NCBI RefSeq assembly: GCF_013386585.1
Contig: NZ_JACARO010000038.1
Location: 124,001-188,000, forward strand
Direction of reading: 5' to 3'
Source: Pseudomonas sp. P7548
GTDB taxonomy: Bacteria > Pseudomonadota > Gammaproteobacteria > Pseudomonadales > Pseudomonadaceae
DNA: 64,000 nt
Shown: in pieces, positions 39,121 through 47,738 of the stretch
Position numbering within the stretch: position 1 is the first letter of the stretch
How the letters are laid out: the number at the start of each line of letters is the position of its first letter
Translations under genes and position numbers: made by a program
Notes under the pieces: generated by a model
What the model was told of the DNA's origin: nothing
Databases searched by the model: none
Seen by the model: the letters and a program-made list of their open reading frames with translations, nothing else

Positions 39121-39866
39121 AGGATGCCGCCTCGACCGCGCAGCGGGAGCAGAACCAGCGCCAAGGCCTGATCGTCGGCACCATCACCTTGCCGTTCCGG
39201 CTGCTGGGGGTGCTGATCGGCTCGCTGCTGTTCTCCATTGTCGTGGAGTGCGTCGGAATGCACCTGTTCTGGAAGGACGAGGGCTGGCGACACTCCCAGC
39301 AGATGTTGCAGTACGAGTTGGGGCACCTGTCCAACCACTTCACGCGCAGCGTGGTCGTGCAGGAACCGGGGCGCACGGCGCACGAGCTGGTGGATACCGG
39401 ATACGAATGGGTGTTCGTGCGCTCGGGCTTGCTGGAGCGCATGAGCCAGACCGCCGAGCGCGCCCGTGCACCCAGCCACGGGCAGACACGCAACTTTCGC
39501 TACTACATCAGCCAGGCCTATGTCTGGACCGAGAGCTACCTGATCGCCGCAGCCTTCACGACGCTGACCTTCCTTGTGCGCCTGCTGGTCCTGGTGCTCA
39601 CGTTGCCGCTGATCCTCACCGCGGCATTCGTCGGCCTGATCGACGGCCTAGTGCGGAGGGACGTGCGCCGGTTCGGCGCGGGCCGCGAATCGGGCTTCAT
39701 CTACCACCGCGCGAAAGCAAGCCTGATGCCGCTGGCCGTTCTGCCCTGGGTCACGTACCTGGCCTTGCCGATCTCGGTGCATCCACTGCTGATTCTGCTG
39801 CCGAGCGCCGCCTTGCTGGGGCTGGCCGTGAGCCTGACCGCGGGCAGCTTCAAGAAATACCTTTAG
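39117..39866 (+). CDS. TIGR03747-family integral membrane ICE protein (DUF4400)
   Basis: A 249-residue inner-membrane protein with hydrophobic segments at about 17-40, 142-176 and 205-243. It has a soluble loop between the first and second (EDGWRHSQQ-like text, ELVDTGYEWVFVRS). It pairs with TraD in this class of ICEs and may help place the coupling protein. The ATGA overlap with traD couples their translation. It ends the first transfer operon, just before a cargo island on the other strand. Confidence 0.87.
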   Translation: MKDAASTAQREQNQRQGLIVGTITLPFRLLGVLIGSLLFSIVVECVGMHLFWKDEGWRHSQQMLQYELGHLSNHFTRSVVVQEPGRTAHELVDTGYEWVFVRSGLLERMSQTAERARAPSHGQTRNFRYYISQAYVWTESYLIAAAFTTLTFLVRLLVLVLTLPLILTAAFVGLIDGLVRRDVRRFGAGRESGFIYHRAKASLMPLAVLPWVTYLALPISVHPLLILLPSAALLGLAVSLTAGSFKKYL

Positions 39867-39895
39867 GCGAATGCTGTCCCGCGTGGCTGTAGTGC

Positions 39896-42520
39896 TCATC
39901 GGTTCTGCAGAACATCTAACGCAGCGTCCAACGCCGTAATCGATTCGACAATGACTCTCACTAAGGAGCGGTCGAACTCGTGGTCTCGCTGGGAATCGTG
40001 GACACCGCTGTTGAGACACCCCCATTCAATGCTTCCTGCACCAACACCAAGCAGCCGGGTCAAAGCGACAACGACGTCTGGCGCGCCAGCATGCTGCGCG
40101 GAGATGCGATCGACGGCTGATCTCAACTTTGCGCATTTGTTGTTCAATTCCCAGGGGGAGCGTGGCCCGCCTAGCTTGAGTTCGATGCGCCCATCTGCTC
40201 GCCGGCCCAGCCAAGTCCAGAGACGGTCAGTCAGACTCTCCAGCGCGGGCCGCGCCTGGCGCAGCGCCTCACGCTTCTCATCGGCTGCCAACGCCTGCTG
40301 GGCCAACAGGACGTAGTTCTTCGTCGGTGGATCGCTGTCAACGCGCAGCTCATGCTCGCCCTGGTGCGGGAGGAACTTGTAGCGCTTGATGGACCCGGCC
40401 CGCCGGGCGCCCAATTCCTGCTGGATCCGGTGCAGAAACTCCTCGGCGTGTGAGGTGAGGATGACCTGCTTGCCGACGAGCAAGCCATCCTCGAAGAAGG
40501 TACGCCAGATTCCGTCACGATGGTCATCGTCGATCGCGTTGACGACGTCATCGAAAATGACCACGGGGCACCCCTGCGCGATGTTCTTCGCCAGCAGAAT
40601 CGCCAGACCCAGGCACTTGATATGCCCTTCGCTGAAGACCACCAGCGCGTCATAGCGCACGCCAGGCTCACCGGTGAACTCTACTTCGATCTTGCCGTTT
40701 TCGGCGACAGGCAGCCACAACGCGTGCAAGAGGTCGCCAGGCGGATCAGCACGATTGAATGCGTTGTACAGATTGCGTGCCTGTTCTCCGAGGCCCTGGA
40801 GCAGCACGCCCGGCAATGCGGCCAAGTAGGCTTGGATTTCGGGCAAGAAGCCGTCGTAGGCGGCCTTGACCCGCAGGTGGTGCGCGACTACCGGCACTTC
40901 GGTTGCGACCGACTCGATCAACTCACGGTTCGCCTCGTCAAATTGGGCCACGGTCTGGCGGGCAGCGGCCATTTCTTGGTCGGCTGTCATGCGTATGGTC
41001 CGCAGCCGTTCGATCTCCAGCCGGTGCTGGTCCAGTGCGTCCCGCTCCCGGGCCAGCGCCCCGCGCAGGGCATGCGCTTCGCGGGCTTGCGCGTCGGCGC
41101 GCTCGATGATTTCCGTGACCTGCAGCAGAGCGTTCCAGGCACGCCGGTCGCCATCGACCCATGCGCCAAGCCAGGCGCCTGTCGAGGTAGGCGGCAATGG
41201 AGGCAGGCCTGCTGCCTGCAACTGTGCAGGACAAGCGTTTGCGCCAACCGCGACTACCCGACGCATCTCGTCCCACAGCGCCCGCACCGCCTCGCTCAAC
41301 TGCGTCCGTAGGCCGGCTTCCTGCTGCTGGAGGGTGGCCAACTGCGCGAGCTGCTCCAGGCCCGTGCGGGCCTTGGCGAAAGGATCCTGTGCGACAGCAG
41401 CCAATCCGGTTCCGCATGCGGGACAGGTGGTCGCCCCGTCAGTCAAGGCCAGCACAGCCTCGTAGAGCTTAGCGTACGACACTTCCCCAGCACGCGCCGA
41501 AAGCTGTCCGGTGGCCGCCTGCCACAGGCCTTGAAGGTGATAAGCCTCATCCAGCAGCGTCTGCAGCCGCGCTTGGCTCACCTCATGAACGGCAGGTGGG
41601 ACGGCAACCAGTTGCGCCTGGACGTACGGCAGCCGCCCTTGCTGCTCCGGTGTGCCGAGCAGCCAGTCAACGCAAGCCTGGTACGTCGCGCCGGGCGACA
41701 TTCGTTGCGCCAGCGCTTGCTCGGAGTTCTCCACCGCCGCGATCTTTTGCGGATAAGCAGCGATCGTCTGTTCAGAGTTCGCCAACTGCAAGCGCCGCTG
41801 CGCGAGTTGAGTAGCCTGGGCGCCGACGAGCATCAGGTCTTGGTCGAGCGCGGGATTGAAGCCGCGCACGAAGTCGCTGAACTGATCCACGCCAAACAAG
41901 GTAGCGATGAGCTGCCGCTGATCGCCCGGAGTACGCGCCGCGATGCGGGCGAAGTCATCGAGGCGGTTCTTTTCGATGAAGCAGAAGCGGTACTCCGCTT
42001 CGTTGGGCTGCACAGCCTGGGCCTGGTCTGGTGCTCCGGAAGACAGGACGGGCGCGACATGGCGACGCAACCGGGCATTGTTGCAGTATGTCCGTTGGTC
42101 GACCCGCTTGACTTGGGCCTCGCTGATGGAGCCGAGCATCGCCACTTCCAGCGCCTCGCAGAAGCTGCTCTTGCCGGTACCGTTGGCGCCATAGACCAAA
42201 GTGATGTCGTGGCTGAGGTCGAATGTCTCTTGCCGCATGAATCCGCGAAACGGTCCCACCTCAAGCTGGCGCAGGCGCCCCAGCGCCGGCCCGACTTCGG
42301 GTCCGTGGCCATCTCCCTGGTACGCGACCGGCATCTGCGCCAAATGGGCGACGGCCAGTGGCGCCATGCGGGTGGAGCGTCCACGGCGCGCTGCACCAAC
42401 TTCAGCCAGAGGTTGCAGGTGATCAAGCACCAGATGCGCGAGCCGGCACACGTCGTCATGCACCTGGCGTTGCGCCAAGTGCGCCAAGAAGCGGTGGTAC
42501 TCCGAATGAATGCTTGCCAT
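39896..42520 (-). CDS. Rad50/SMC-like ATPase with zinc hook, defence-island type
   Basis: An 874-residue ABC-type ATPase. Walker A is GANGTGKSSF (111-120), a coiled-coil arm holds a CPACG zinc-hook-like pair (366-370), and a second coiled coil spans about 470-530. The signature-like FSEGHIKCLGLAI lies at about 629-641, Walker B VVIFDDVVNAIDDD at about 653-666, then an H-loop ILTSHAEEF. About 100 residues precede Walker A, an unusual N-terminal extension. The start at 42520 is chosen because GAGGGGG precedes it; an open frame continues upstream to 42646 without a ribosome site. It ends a minus-strand operon with a DUF3800 gene, suggesting a DNA-sensing ATPase-nuclease pair. Confidence 0.78.
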   Translation of the reverse strand: MASIHSEYHRFLAHLAQRQVHDDVCRLAHLVLDHLQPLAEVGAARRGRSTRMAPLAVAHLAQMPVAYQGDGHGPEVGPALGRLRQLEVGPFRGFMRQETFDLSHDITLVYGANGTGKSSFCEALEVAMLGSISEAQVKRVDQRTYCNNARLRRHVAPVLSSGAPDQAQAVQPNEAEYRFCFIEKNRLDDFARIAARTPGDQRQLIATLFGVDQFSDFVRGFNPALDQDLMLVGAQATQLAQRRLQLANSEQTIAAYPQKIAAVENSEQALAQRMSPGATYQACVDWLLGTPEQQGRLPYVQAQLVAVPPAVHEVSQARLQTLLDEAYHLQGLWQAATGQLSARAGEVSYAKLYEAVLALTDGATTCPACGTGLAAVAQDPFAKARTGLEQLAQLATLQQQEAGLRTQLSEAVRALWDEMRRVVAVGANACPAQLQAAGLPPLPPTSTGAWLGAWVDGDRRAWNALLQVTEIIERADAQAREAHALRGALARERDALDQHRLEIERLRTIRMTADQEMAAARQTVAQFDEANRELIESVATEVPVVAHHLRVKAAYDGFLPEIQAYLAALPGVLLQGLGEQARNLYNAFNRADPPGDLLHALWLPVAENGKIEVEFTGEPGVRYDALVVFSEGHIKCLGLAILLAKNIAQGCPVVIFDDVVNAIDDDHRDGIWRTFFEDGLLVGKQVILTSHAEEFLHRIQQELGARRAGSIKRYKFLPHQGEHELRVDSDPPTKNYVLLAQQALAADEKREALRQARPALESLTDRLWTWLGRRADGRIELKLGGPRSPWELNNKCAKLRSAVDRISAQHAGAPDVVVALTRLLGVGAGSIEWGCLNSGVHDSQRDHEFDRSLVRVIVESITALDAALDVLQNR

Positions 42521-42620
42521 GCAGCCCCCTCTACACAGGAAGACGCTTCGATGGCGTCCTTGATGATGTTGATCGGTCGCCAGCGCAGTAGGCACAGGCG
42601 GGTCATGCTTCCATTCGCTA

Positions 42621-43673
42621 TTACGGTTTGTGGAAGTTCTCAGCAAAATAGTCGATGACCTGCCCCGCTTGGGATCCCTGACGGAAACGCTTTTGCTCCT
42701 CGAAGTCGATCGAGGGCAGCATATGGATCAGTTGATGATCGGCGTACAGCGCCATGACCTTCTCGGCATCCAGTACCCCGGCGCGTTGTCCGGTAAGCGT
42801 ATTCGCCGCTTCGATGGCCGCGCCGATCATCACGTCCGCCACTTGCACTGCAGGACTGTGCTTTGAATCGATCTGAGTCACGGACTGAAGCTTGAGCGGA
42901 AAGGTGATGCTGGCGATCTCCGATTGACGAAACGTGATCGGTTTCTCATGGCGGATGTACCGCTGCAGCAGGTCGTGATAAGTGAGCAGGTTCTTGGACT
43001 GATCGTGCTCGACCCGATACGGGCCGTCAGCCATGATTTCCATCCGACTGACCAGGGACTGCAGCACCACGAAAGCAGCATCGGTGTTGACGCCCGGCGT
43101 GACGATCGCCTTCAGGCATTCAGGGGCAGCGAACTGCGCAAGCGGGCCAAGCGCTTCCGGCAGTTCCCACCAGCGCGATGCGCACGCCGCATCGATCAGG
43201 TTCCCAAGCGCCTCCGAGCTCTTTTCCTTCACCGCGCGCTGGAAGCTGACCAACAGCCGGTCGAGCGCGCCTTTGCCGAGGAGCGTCGGTCCAACCGTAT
43301 ACAGCAGCGACGCAAGCGAGTAGTTCTGCCCGTCTTCGTAGAAGTCCATGCCGCGCTCGTAGTAGAACGGCTCGACCGCGTAGTCCAGGAACATCAGCAG
43401 CAACAGGTAGCGCTTGTCGCAGACGTAGGTCACGCACTTGTGGTCGGTTAGCAAGTCGCGCTGCAGCGCCATCAGACGGGGGTGATTGGCTGGGCGCCGA
43501 GCCAACGCCCGGTACTTGAGTTCGTCCGCCTGAAGCTTGGGAAAGTGCTCCCGGATCAGGCGCCCGGCCTCGTCATCCTCAATGGCGATGGCCGTCGCTC
43601 CTTGGAACCGCTGCTCAGGGTTCATCAGGTCAAAGCCGGTATAACCACTTTCATCGATCCGGAAGCATTCCAT
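42621..43673 (-). CDS. DUF3800-domain protein, predicted RNase H-like nuclease
   Basis: A 350-residue protein with the DUF3800 pattern. An acidic N terminus FRIDESGYTG (Asp7, Glu8) is followed by ADELKYR (about 49-55) and a late VQVADVMIGA with Asp280. These fall where the metal-binding residues of an RNase H-like fold would lie. DUF3800 proteins are predicted nucleases often found in defence islands. The ATG at 43673 directly follows the stop of a 52-codon gene (TGAATG), so translation is coupled. About 100 bases separate it from the ATPase gene downstream. Confidence 0.78.
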   Translation of the reverse strand: MECFRIDESGYTGFDLMNPEQRFQGATAIAIEDDEAGRLIREHFPKLQADELKYRALARRPANHPRLMALQRDLLTDHKCVTYVCDKRYLLLLMFLDYAVEPFYYERGMDFYEDGQNYSLASLLYTVGPTLLGKGALDRLLVSFQRAVKEKSSEALGNLIDAACASRWWELPEALGPLAQFAAPECLKAIVTPGVNTDAAFVVLQSLVSRMEIMADGPYRVEHDQSKNLLTYHDLLQRYIRHEKPITFRQSEIASITFPLKLQSVTQIDSKHSPAVQVADVMIGAAIEAANTLTGQRAGVLDAEKVMALYADHQLIHMLPSIDFEEQKRFRQGSQAGQVIDYFAENFHKP

Positions 43674-43832
43674 TCAACTCTTCCCCTGGACAATGGACAC
43701 TCCGATCCTGTCGGCCAATTCGAGCACGGCATCGTAGGCACCGACGTCGTTGTGCGAAGGCTCAGACGCGGCCGAGGATGGTTCACTAGGTGGCTCGCCA
43801 TCGGCGGGCAGATTGGCGCATCGCTTAGTCAT
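43674..43832 (-). CDS. 52-residue protein between the ParS-like and DUF3800 genes
   Basis: A short gene coupled on both sides. Its ATG overlaps the upstream stop by eight bases (ATGACTAA), and its stop abuts the DUF3800 start. The product begins MTKRCANLPADGEPPSEPSS and ends AYDAVLELADRIGVSIVQGKS, that is, a disordered acidic half and a helical half. The exact coupling argues for a real gene. It may be an antitoxin-like or regulatory peptide of the module, but nothing similar is recognised. Confidence 0.55.
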   Translation of the reverse strand: MTKRCANLPADGEPPSEPSSAASEPSHNDVGAYDAVLELADRIGVSIVQGKS

Positions 43833-44499
43833 GGGTCATTTCAAGAATTTCATCCACAGCGGCCGCAATGACACGGTCCGGTGCCGAAGCGAGTAGATCC
43901 TGGGGACGATTTCCACCCAGGAAGCTGTTTTCGGAGCGGAACCAATAAGCCATGCCCCAGCCGTCTTTGTGTCCTTCGAAGGTTTCAATCACTTTGGCCA
44001 GCGATTTCAGTGGACGGAAACCAGCGTCACGATCCAGCCCGTAGTCCGGAAAGTAATCGATGCCACCGTGGTTGATAGCGAAGATTTGGCGTTGCTTCTT
44101 CCACTTATTGGGCTGAGCGCTCGGGTTCCGGGTGCTCAGTTCCGCGAGTTGTGCGATGTTCGCGGCGGTCAACCAGTCTCCACTTTCCAACACCGCCTTA
44201 CGCGCCTGCACCAGCAGGCTCGCTTCCTTGAGCAGCCGGGGCGACAGCGGATTGCGCGGCACGAGCATTTCTGCCAGCCGTTCGAGCGATTCGCGGTCCT
44301 GACGTTCAAGCAGCACCTCGAACATGGATGAAGCGACGTTGGTGAAGTTTTCCGCCAATGCCGCGAAAACACTGGGCTTGATGTGGTCGAACGCCACCAC
44401 CAGCACGTGGTCAGCCTGCGACCGAGCGAGTTGAGCCTGAATCTCTTTGGGCGTACCCACAAGGGTCGACACGCCGAGACGGTCTGCAACGACGCTCAT
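43825..44499 (-). CDS. ParS/MbcA-like domain regulator, first gene of the DUF3800-ATPase operon
   Basis: A 224-residue protein. The middle (about 103-170) looks like a MerR/Xre-type helix-turn-helix (ESGDWLTAANIAQLAELSTR, then WKKQRQIFAINHGG). The C-terminal end (WFRSENSFLGGNRPQDLLAS) resembles the toxin-binding domain of Xre/MbcA/ParS antitoxins. A regulator or antitoxin role is inferred. The ATG at 44499 is chosen over 44562 because GAGGAG lies nine bases upstream. The A+T-rich space 44500-44603 is a divergent promoter shared with abiH. Confidence 0.68.
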   Translation of the reverse strand: MSVVADRLGVSTLVGTPKEIQAQLARSQADHVLVVAFDHIKPSVFAALAENFTNVASSMFEVLLERQDRESLERLAEMLVPRNPLSPRLLKEASLLVQARKAVLESGDWLTAANIAQLAELSTRNPSAQPNKWKKQRQIFAINHGGIDYFPDYGLDRDAGFRPLKSLAKVIETFEGHKDGWGMAYWFRSENSFLGGNRPQDLLASAPDRVIAAAVDEILEMTHD

Positions 44500-44603
44500 G
44501 ACTGACTCCTCAAATGGGTTATTTACGCTATTTGATATTACTATATCGACCATAACCTTCAATGCCCAGACACTTCGGATTCTTGGGACCTAAGGAGCAC
44601 ACC
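44500..44603. promoter_or_regulatory. Divergent promoter region between the DUF3800 operon and abiH
   Basis: A strongly A+T-rich stretch (TATTTGATATTACTATATCG, 44528-44547) stands out from the GC-rich surroundings and can serve both directions. It is a candidate binding site for the ParS-like regulator. Confidence 0.45.
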
Positions 44604-45506
44604 GTGCACCCCACCACGCTTTATGTAGTCGGCAATGGATTCGACCTGTGGCACGGCATTCCATCGGGCCTCGGACAGTTCAAGGAGTATGTCCTGGCCA
44701 CAGACCGGGACATTCATCGCGAGGTCGAGGACTACCTTCCAGCCGGAGACGACTGGTGCGACTTGGAATTAGCCCTGGCTGAACTGGATGCCGATATGCT
44801 GGTCGACAACTTGGGGCACTTCATGGGGGCCTATGGTGCCGAGGACTGGAGTGATTCAGGGCACCACGACTTTCAGTACGAGGTGGGGAACGTCGTCGAG
44901 CGACTGTCCAAGGGGCTTCGGACGCGCTTTGCCGAATGGATCCGAGACTTGCCCATCCCGACACACGACACCGCCCCGCGACGGCTTGCGACGCTGGATC
45001 CACAGGCGCTGTTCCTGACCTTCAACTACACGAGCACGTTGGACACTCTCTATGGCATCGATCTGGCACGTGTTCTGCACATCCACGGCCGATCCGATGC
45101 GGCAGACGATGAGTTGGTCTTGGGCCACGCCTGGAATCCCCAATCCCGCCCCTCGCTCAACGACCGTCCGGATATCGAGGAGATCGATACCCGGGTGGCT
45201 GAAGCCAACGACATCATCGACGACTACTTCTCAGCCACCTTCAAGCGTTCCGAGGAACTGATCGCCCAGCATAGGACGTTTTTTCAGGCGTTGGGAGCCA
45301 TCCAGAAGGTCGTCGTGCTTGGCCACTCTCTGTCCCCCGTGGATGCGATCTACTTCCAGGCGCTCCTTCAGCAGCCCAGCGTTGCCGCGGCGCGATGGAC
45401 AGTCGCATGCCGCAGCAAACAAGAGTGGCCTGATAAGGAACAACGGCTCGTCGCCCTGGGTTTGTGGCCGGGTGCTGGACAGCCATCTTCTTGGGACGCA
45501 CTGTAG
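44604..45506 (+). CDS. abiH: AbiH-family abortive infection protein
   Basis: A 300-residue protein with the AbiH hallmarks: LYVVGNGFDLWHG at the N terminus, LTFNYTSTLDTLYG in the middle, HIHGRS, and GHSLSPVDAIYF near the end. AbiH causes abortive infection against phages in Lactococcus; the mechanism is not known. The start is set at GTG 44604, which has AAGGAG six bases before it and places the conserved motif at residue 5. An in-frame ATG at 44562 has no ribosome site. It is divergent from the four-gene operon and shares its promoter region. Confidence 0.85.
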   Translation: MHPTTLYVVGNGFDLWHGIPSGLGQFKEYVLATDRDIHREVEDYLPAGDDWCDLELALAELDADMLVDNLGHFMGAYGAEDWSDSGHHDFQYEVGNVVERLSKGLRTRFAEWIRDLPIPTHDTAPRRLATLDPQALFLTFNYTSTLDTLYGIDLARVLHIHGRSDAADDELVLGHAWNPQSRPSLNDRPDIEEIDTRVAEANDIIDDYFSATFKRSEELIAQHRTFFQALGAIQKVVVLGHSLSPVDAIYFQALLQQPSVAAARWTVACRSKQEWPDKEQRLVALGLWPGAGQPSSWDAL

Positions 45507-45573
45507 AACAAAGCGTCGTTCGCTCCTGTATTTGCGGATCGCTGCGCACCTAATCCGGTCGGCCCCAGTTCCT

Positions 45574-45596
45574 ATTGTTTGTGGCCTAAAGCAGCC
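45574..45596 (+). promoter_or_regulatory. Shared late-promoter motif before the RAQPRD gene
   Basis: ATTGTTTGTGGCCTAAAGC starts 69 bases before the ATG at 45643, the same distance as before TIGR03757. Confidence 0.5.
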
Positions 45597-45642
45597 CTGA
45601 TCTCCACGATCAAGCCATTGCTGATTTCACAGGAATGGCGCG

Positions 45643-46023
45643 ATGTTGGCTCCGATCTGGCTGCGCGCCGCGCATCGCGGCGTGCCCACTTTTCTCGTGA
45701 CGGCCCTCCTGCTGGGCCAGTCCCCGATGGCGTTGGCCGAGCCCCCCACGCAGCGCCAGGAACTGGTCGCGGCGCTGCGCCAGCTCGACGCGCTGGAGCG
45801 CACCGTCGCCGACAGCGCCGCGCATGCCCCCATCCAGCCGGGAGAGCGCTACCACTTCGATTACCCGCGGCTGCTGGCTGACCTAGCGCGCGTGCGCGCC
45901 GGTATCCAGGCCCACCTCTCACCTTCGCGTGCCCAGCCGCGCGACCCCTCCGAACTGGCCGGCGACTACCGCACTGAGCGGGCCGTCGAGCCATCGCCGA
46001 CGACCGCGGAGGTCAAGCCATGA
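45643..46023 (+). CDS. RAQPRD-family ICE protein (TIGR01690)
   Basis: A 126-residue exported protein with a signal peptide of about 32 residues (ending MALAEP). It contains the literal family motif in SPSRAQPRDPSELAGDYR. It is the first gene of the main type IV secretion operon in this ICE class; its role is unknown. The stop overlaps the next start (ATGA). Confidence 0.92.
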   Translation: MLAPIWLRAAHRGVPTFLVTALLLGQSPMALAEPPTQRQELVAALRQLDALERTVADSAAHAPIQPGERYHFDYPRLLADLARVRAGIQAHLSPSRAQPRDPSELAGDYRTERAVEPSPTTAEVKP

Positions 46024-46253
46024 ACGGCGCCCAGGTCTCGGCATTTCAAGCCAACAGCGGCATCGCGCCTTCCGCGATGGCGACCGTCTTGGTCGGCGTC
46101 GTGTTCGCGGTCCTGCTCGTCTGGGGCGTCTGGGCCATCCGAACGGCCTACGTGGGGTGGTCCGAGAGCCACCTCAACCAGCGCCAGTTCCTCGGCGTCT
46201 GCATCCGCTTCGTCGCGATGTACCTCGTCCTGAGTTTCTTCCTCCTCTCCTGA
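46020..46253 (+). CDS. TIGR03758-family ICE membrane protein (PFL_4701-like)
   Basis: A 77-residue protein with two transmembrane helices (about 20-41 and 60-76) joined by a short polar loop (YVGWSESHLNQRQFLG). It is a small inner-membrane part of the mating-pair apparatus, perhaps pilin-related. Coupled to the RAQPRD gene; the TIGR03745 gene follows after 16 bases. Confidence 0.87.
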   Translation: MNGAQVSAFQANSGIAPSAMATVLVGVVFAVLLVWGVWAIRTAYVGWSESHLNQRQFLGVCIRFVAMYLVLSFFLLS

Positions 46254-46269
46254 CCTGAAAGGCCTGACC

Positions 46270-46629
46270 ATGCAAAACCGCATCCTCACTTCCCGTTTTG
46301 TCCAGCGCGCCACCGTGGCTCTGGGCGCCGCCGCGCTGCCCGCGCTGTCGTTCGCGCAGGGGTTGCCGCAACTGGAGAACCCGACCCGCGGCACGGGCAA
46401 CGGCATCATGGAAACGATCAGGAACTACGGCTACGACATCATCATGCTCGTGGCCCTGCTGGTTGTGGCGTCGATGTTCATTGGCGTGTGCTACCACGCC
46501 TACGGCACCTACGCGGAAATCCACACTGGTCGCAAAACCTGGGGCCAATTCGGCCTCACGGTCGCCATCGGCGCGGTGCTGCTCGTGATCGGCATCTGGC
46601 TGCTCACCGAAGCCACCGGCATCCTGTAA
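46270..46629 (+). CDS. TIGR03745-family ICE membrane protein (pilin-like, PFL_4702-like)
   Basis: A 119-residue protein with a cleavable signal (ending LSFAQG) and two hydrophobic segments (about 52-73 and 94-113). This is the size and layout of VirB2/TraA-type pilin subunits. Position between TIGR03758 and TIGR03750 is as in ICEclc. The pilin role is inferred from topology. Confidence 0.85.
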   Translation: MQNRILTSRFVQRATVALGAAALPALSFAQGLPQLENPTRGTGNGIMETIRNYGYDIIMLVALLVVASMFIGVCYHAYGTYAEIHTGRKTWGQFGLTVAIGAVLLVIGIWLLTEATGIL

Positions 46630-46641
46630 GGCGAGGCCGGT

Positions 46642-47052
46642 ATGTCCGAGCAGCAGCACGTCCGTGCTGACGGGACGGTCACGTTCCTTCCGCACCGGCT
46701 CAACCGCCATCCCGTTGTCGTGCGCGGCCTCACCGCCGACGAGCTGTGGATCTGCTGCGGCCTGTCCGGCGCCGCCGGCCTGCTGGTCGGTGCGCCGCTG
46801 TCCTGGGTGTTCCGCACGATCGCGCTCGCGCCCACGTTCGTCGTGCTGGGCGTGGCCTTCGGCGTGTTCATCGGGGGCGGCATCCTGCGTCGCCTCAAGC
46901 GTGGGCGTCCCGACACCTGGCTGTATCGGCAACTCCAGTGGCGCATCGCCACGCGCTATCCGCTGGTGGCGGGCTGGGTGGGCGGCCATGTGCTGATCTC
47001 ACGCTCCGGCTTCTGGACCACCCGAAGGTCTGCTGCAAGGGGGGCACGATGA
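46642..47052 (+). CDS. TIGR03750-family protein (TraL/VirB3-like)
   Basis: A 136-residue protein with two closely spaced membrane helices (about 38-56 and 61-80) after a short cytoplasmic start (TFLPHRLNRHPVVVRGLT). A conserved RRLKRGRPDTWLYRQLQW segment follows. The layout is like TraL/VirB3, which anchors the assembly ATPase. Its stop overlaps the next start (ATGA). Confidence 0.87.
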   Translation: MSEQQHVRADGTVTFLPHRLNRHPVVVRGLTADELWICCGLSGAAGLLVGAPLSWVFRTIALAPTFVVLGVAFGVFIGGGILRRLKRGRPDTWLYRQLQWRIATRYPLVAGWVGGHVLISRSGFWTTRRSAARGAR

Positions 47053-47738
47053 GCCGCTTCAAGAACGAGATCACCCATCTGCAGGCGCACATCAAGACGC
47101 TTCGCCTGGGTGCTGGCGCGCTGGTCATCGTCGCCCTGGTCATGGGCGGCGGCTGGTGGAGCGCTCCGCGCGACCTGACCATCCACGTCCCGCCTGATCT
47201 GCGCTCCGGCAGTACCCGCAAGTGGTGGGAAGTGCCGCCCGAATCGGTCTATGCGTTCACGTTCTACGTGTTTCAGACCCTCAACCGCTGGCCGACGAAT
47301 GGCGAAGAGGACTATGCGCGTAATCTCCACACGCTCTCGCCGTACCTCACCCCATCCTGCCAGGCCTTCCTGCGGGCGGACTACGACTATCGCCGCTCCA
47401 CGGGCGAGCTGCGTCAGCGCGTGCGCGGCATCTACGAAATCCCCGGTCGCGGCTACGGTGACGACCCCACGGCGCGCGTGCGCGTGGTGTCCGACCGCGA
47501 CTGGGTGGTGACGCTGGACATCACCGCAGACGAGTACTACGGGGCGGAACAAGTCAAGCGGGCTTTGGTGCGCTACCCCGTGAAAGTCACGCGGGTGGAC
47601 ATCGATCCCGCTCGCAATCCGTTTGGCCTGGCGCTCGACTGCTACGAGGGTGCGCCCCAGCGCATCAGCACACCGGAGCCGTCGCGCCCGGCACCTGGCG
47701 GCCTGTCTCCGCAAGCGCCTCAAGGAGAAACCCCATGA
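47049..47738 (+). CDS. TIGR03746-family protein (TraE/VirB8-like)
   Basis: A 229-residue bitopic protein: one membrane helix (about 20-38), then a periplasmic NTF2-like domain. Conserved segments are WWEVPPESVYAFTFYVFQTL and YLTPSCQAFLRADYDYRR. A proline-rich tail closes it. It corresponds to the inner-membrane scaffold component. Overlaps of four bases at both ends show tight coupling. Confidence 0.88.
   Translation: MSRFKNEITHLQAHIKTLRLGAGALVIVALVMGGGWWSAPRDLTIHVPPDLRSGSTRKWWEVPPESVYAFTFYVFQTLNRWPTNGEEDYARNLHTLSPYLTPSCQAFLRADYDYRRSTGELRQRVRGIYEIPGRGYGDDPTARVRVVSDRDWVVTLDITADEYYGAEQVKRALVRYPVKVTRVDIDPARNPFGLALDCYEGAPQRISTPEPSRPAPGGLSPQAPQGETP

Noticed and set aside
42521..42646. N-terminal extension of the zinc-hook ATPase, and an alternative frame starting at 42606
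   Set aside because: Neither start has a ribosome site, whereas 42520 has GAGGGGG upstream. A frameshift here cannot be fully excluded but is not needed.
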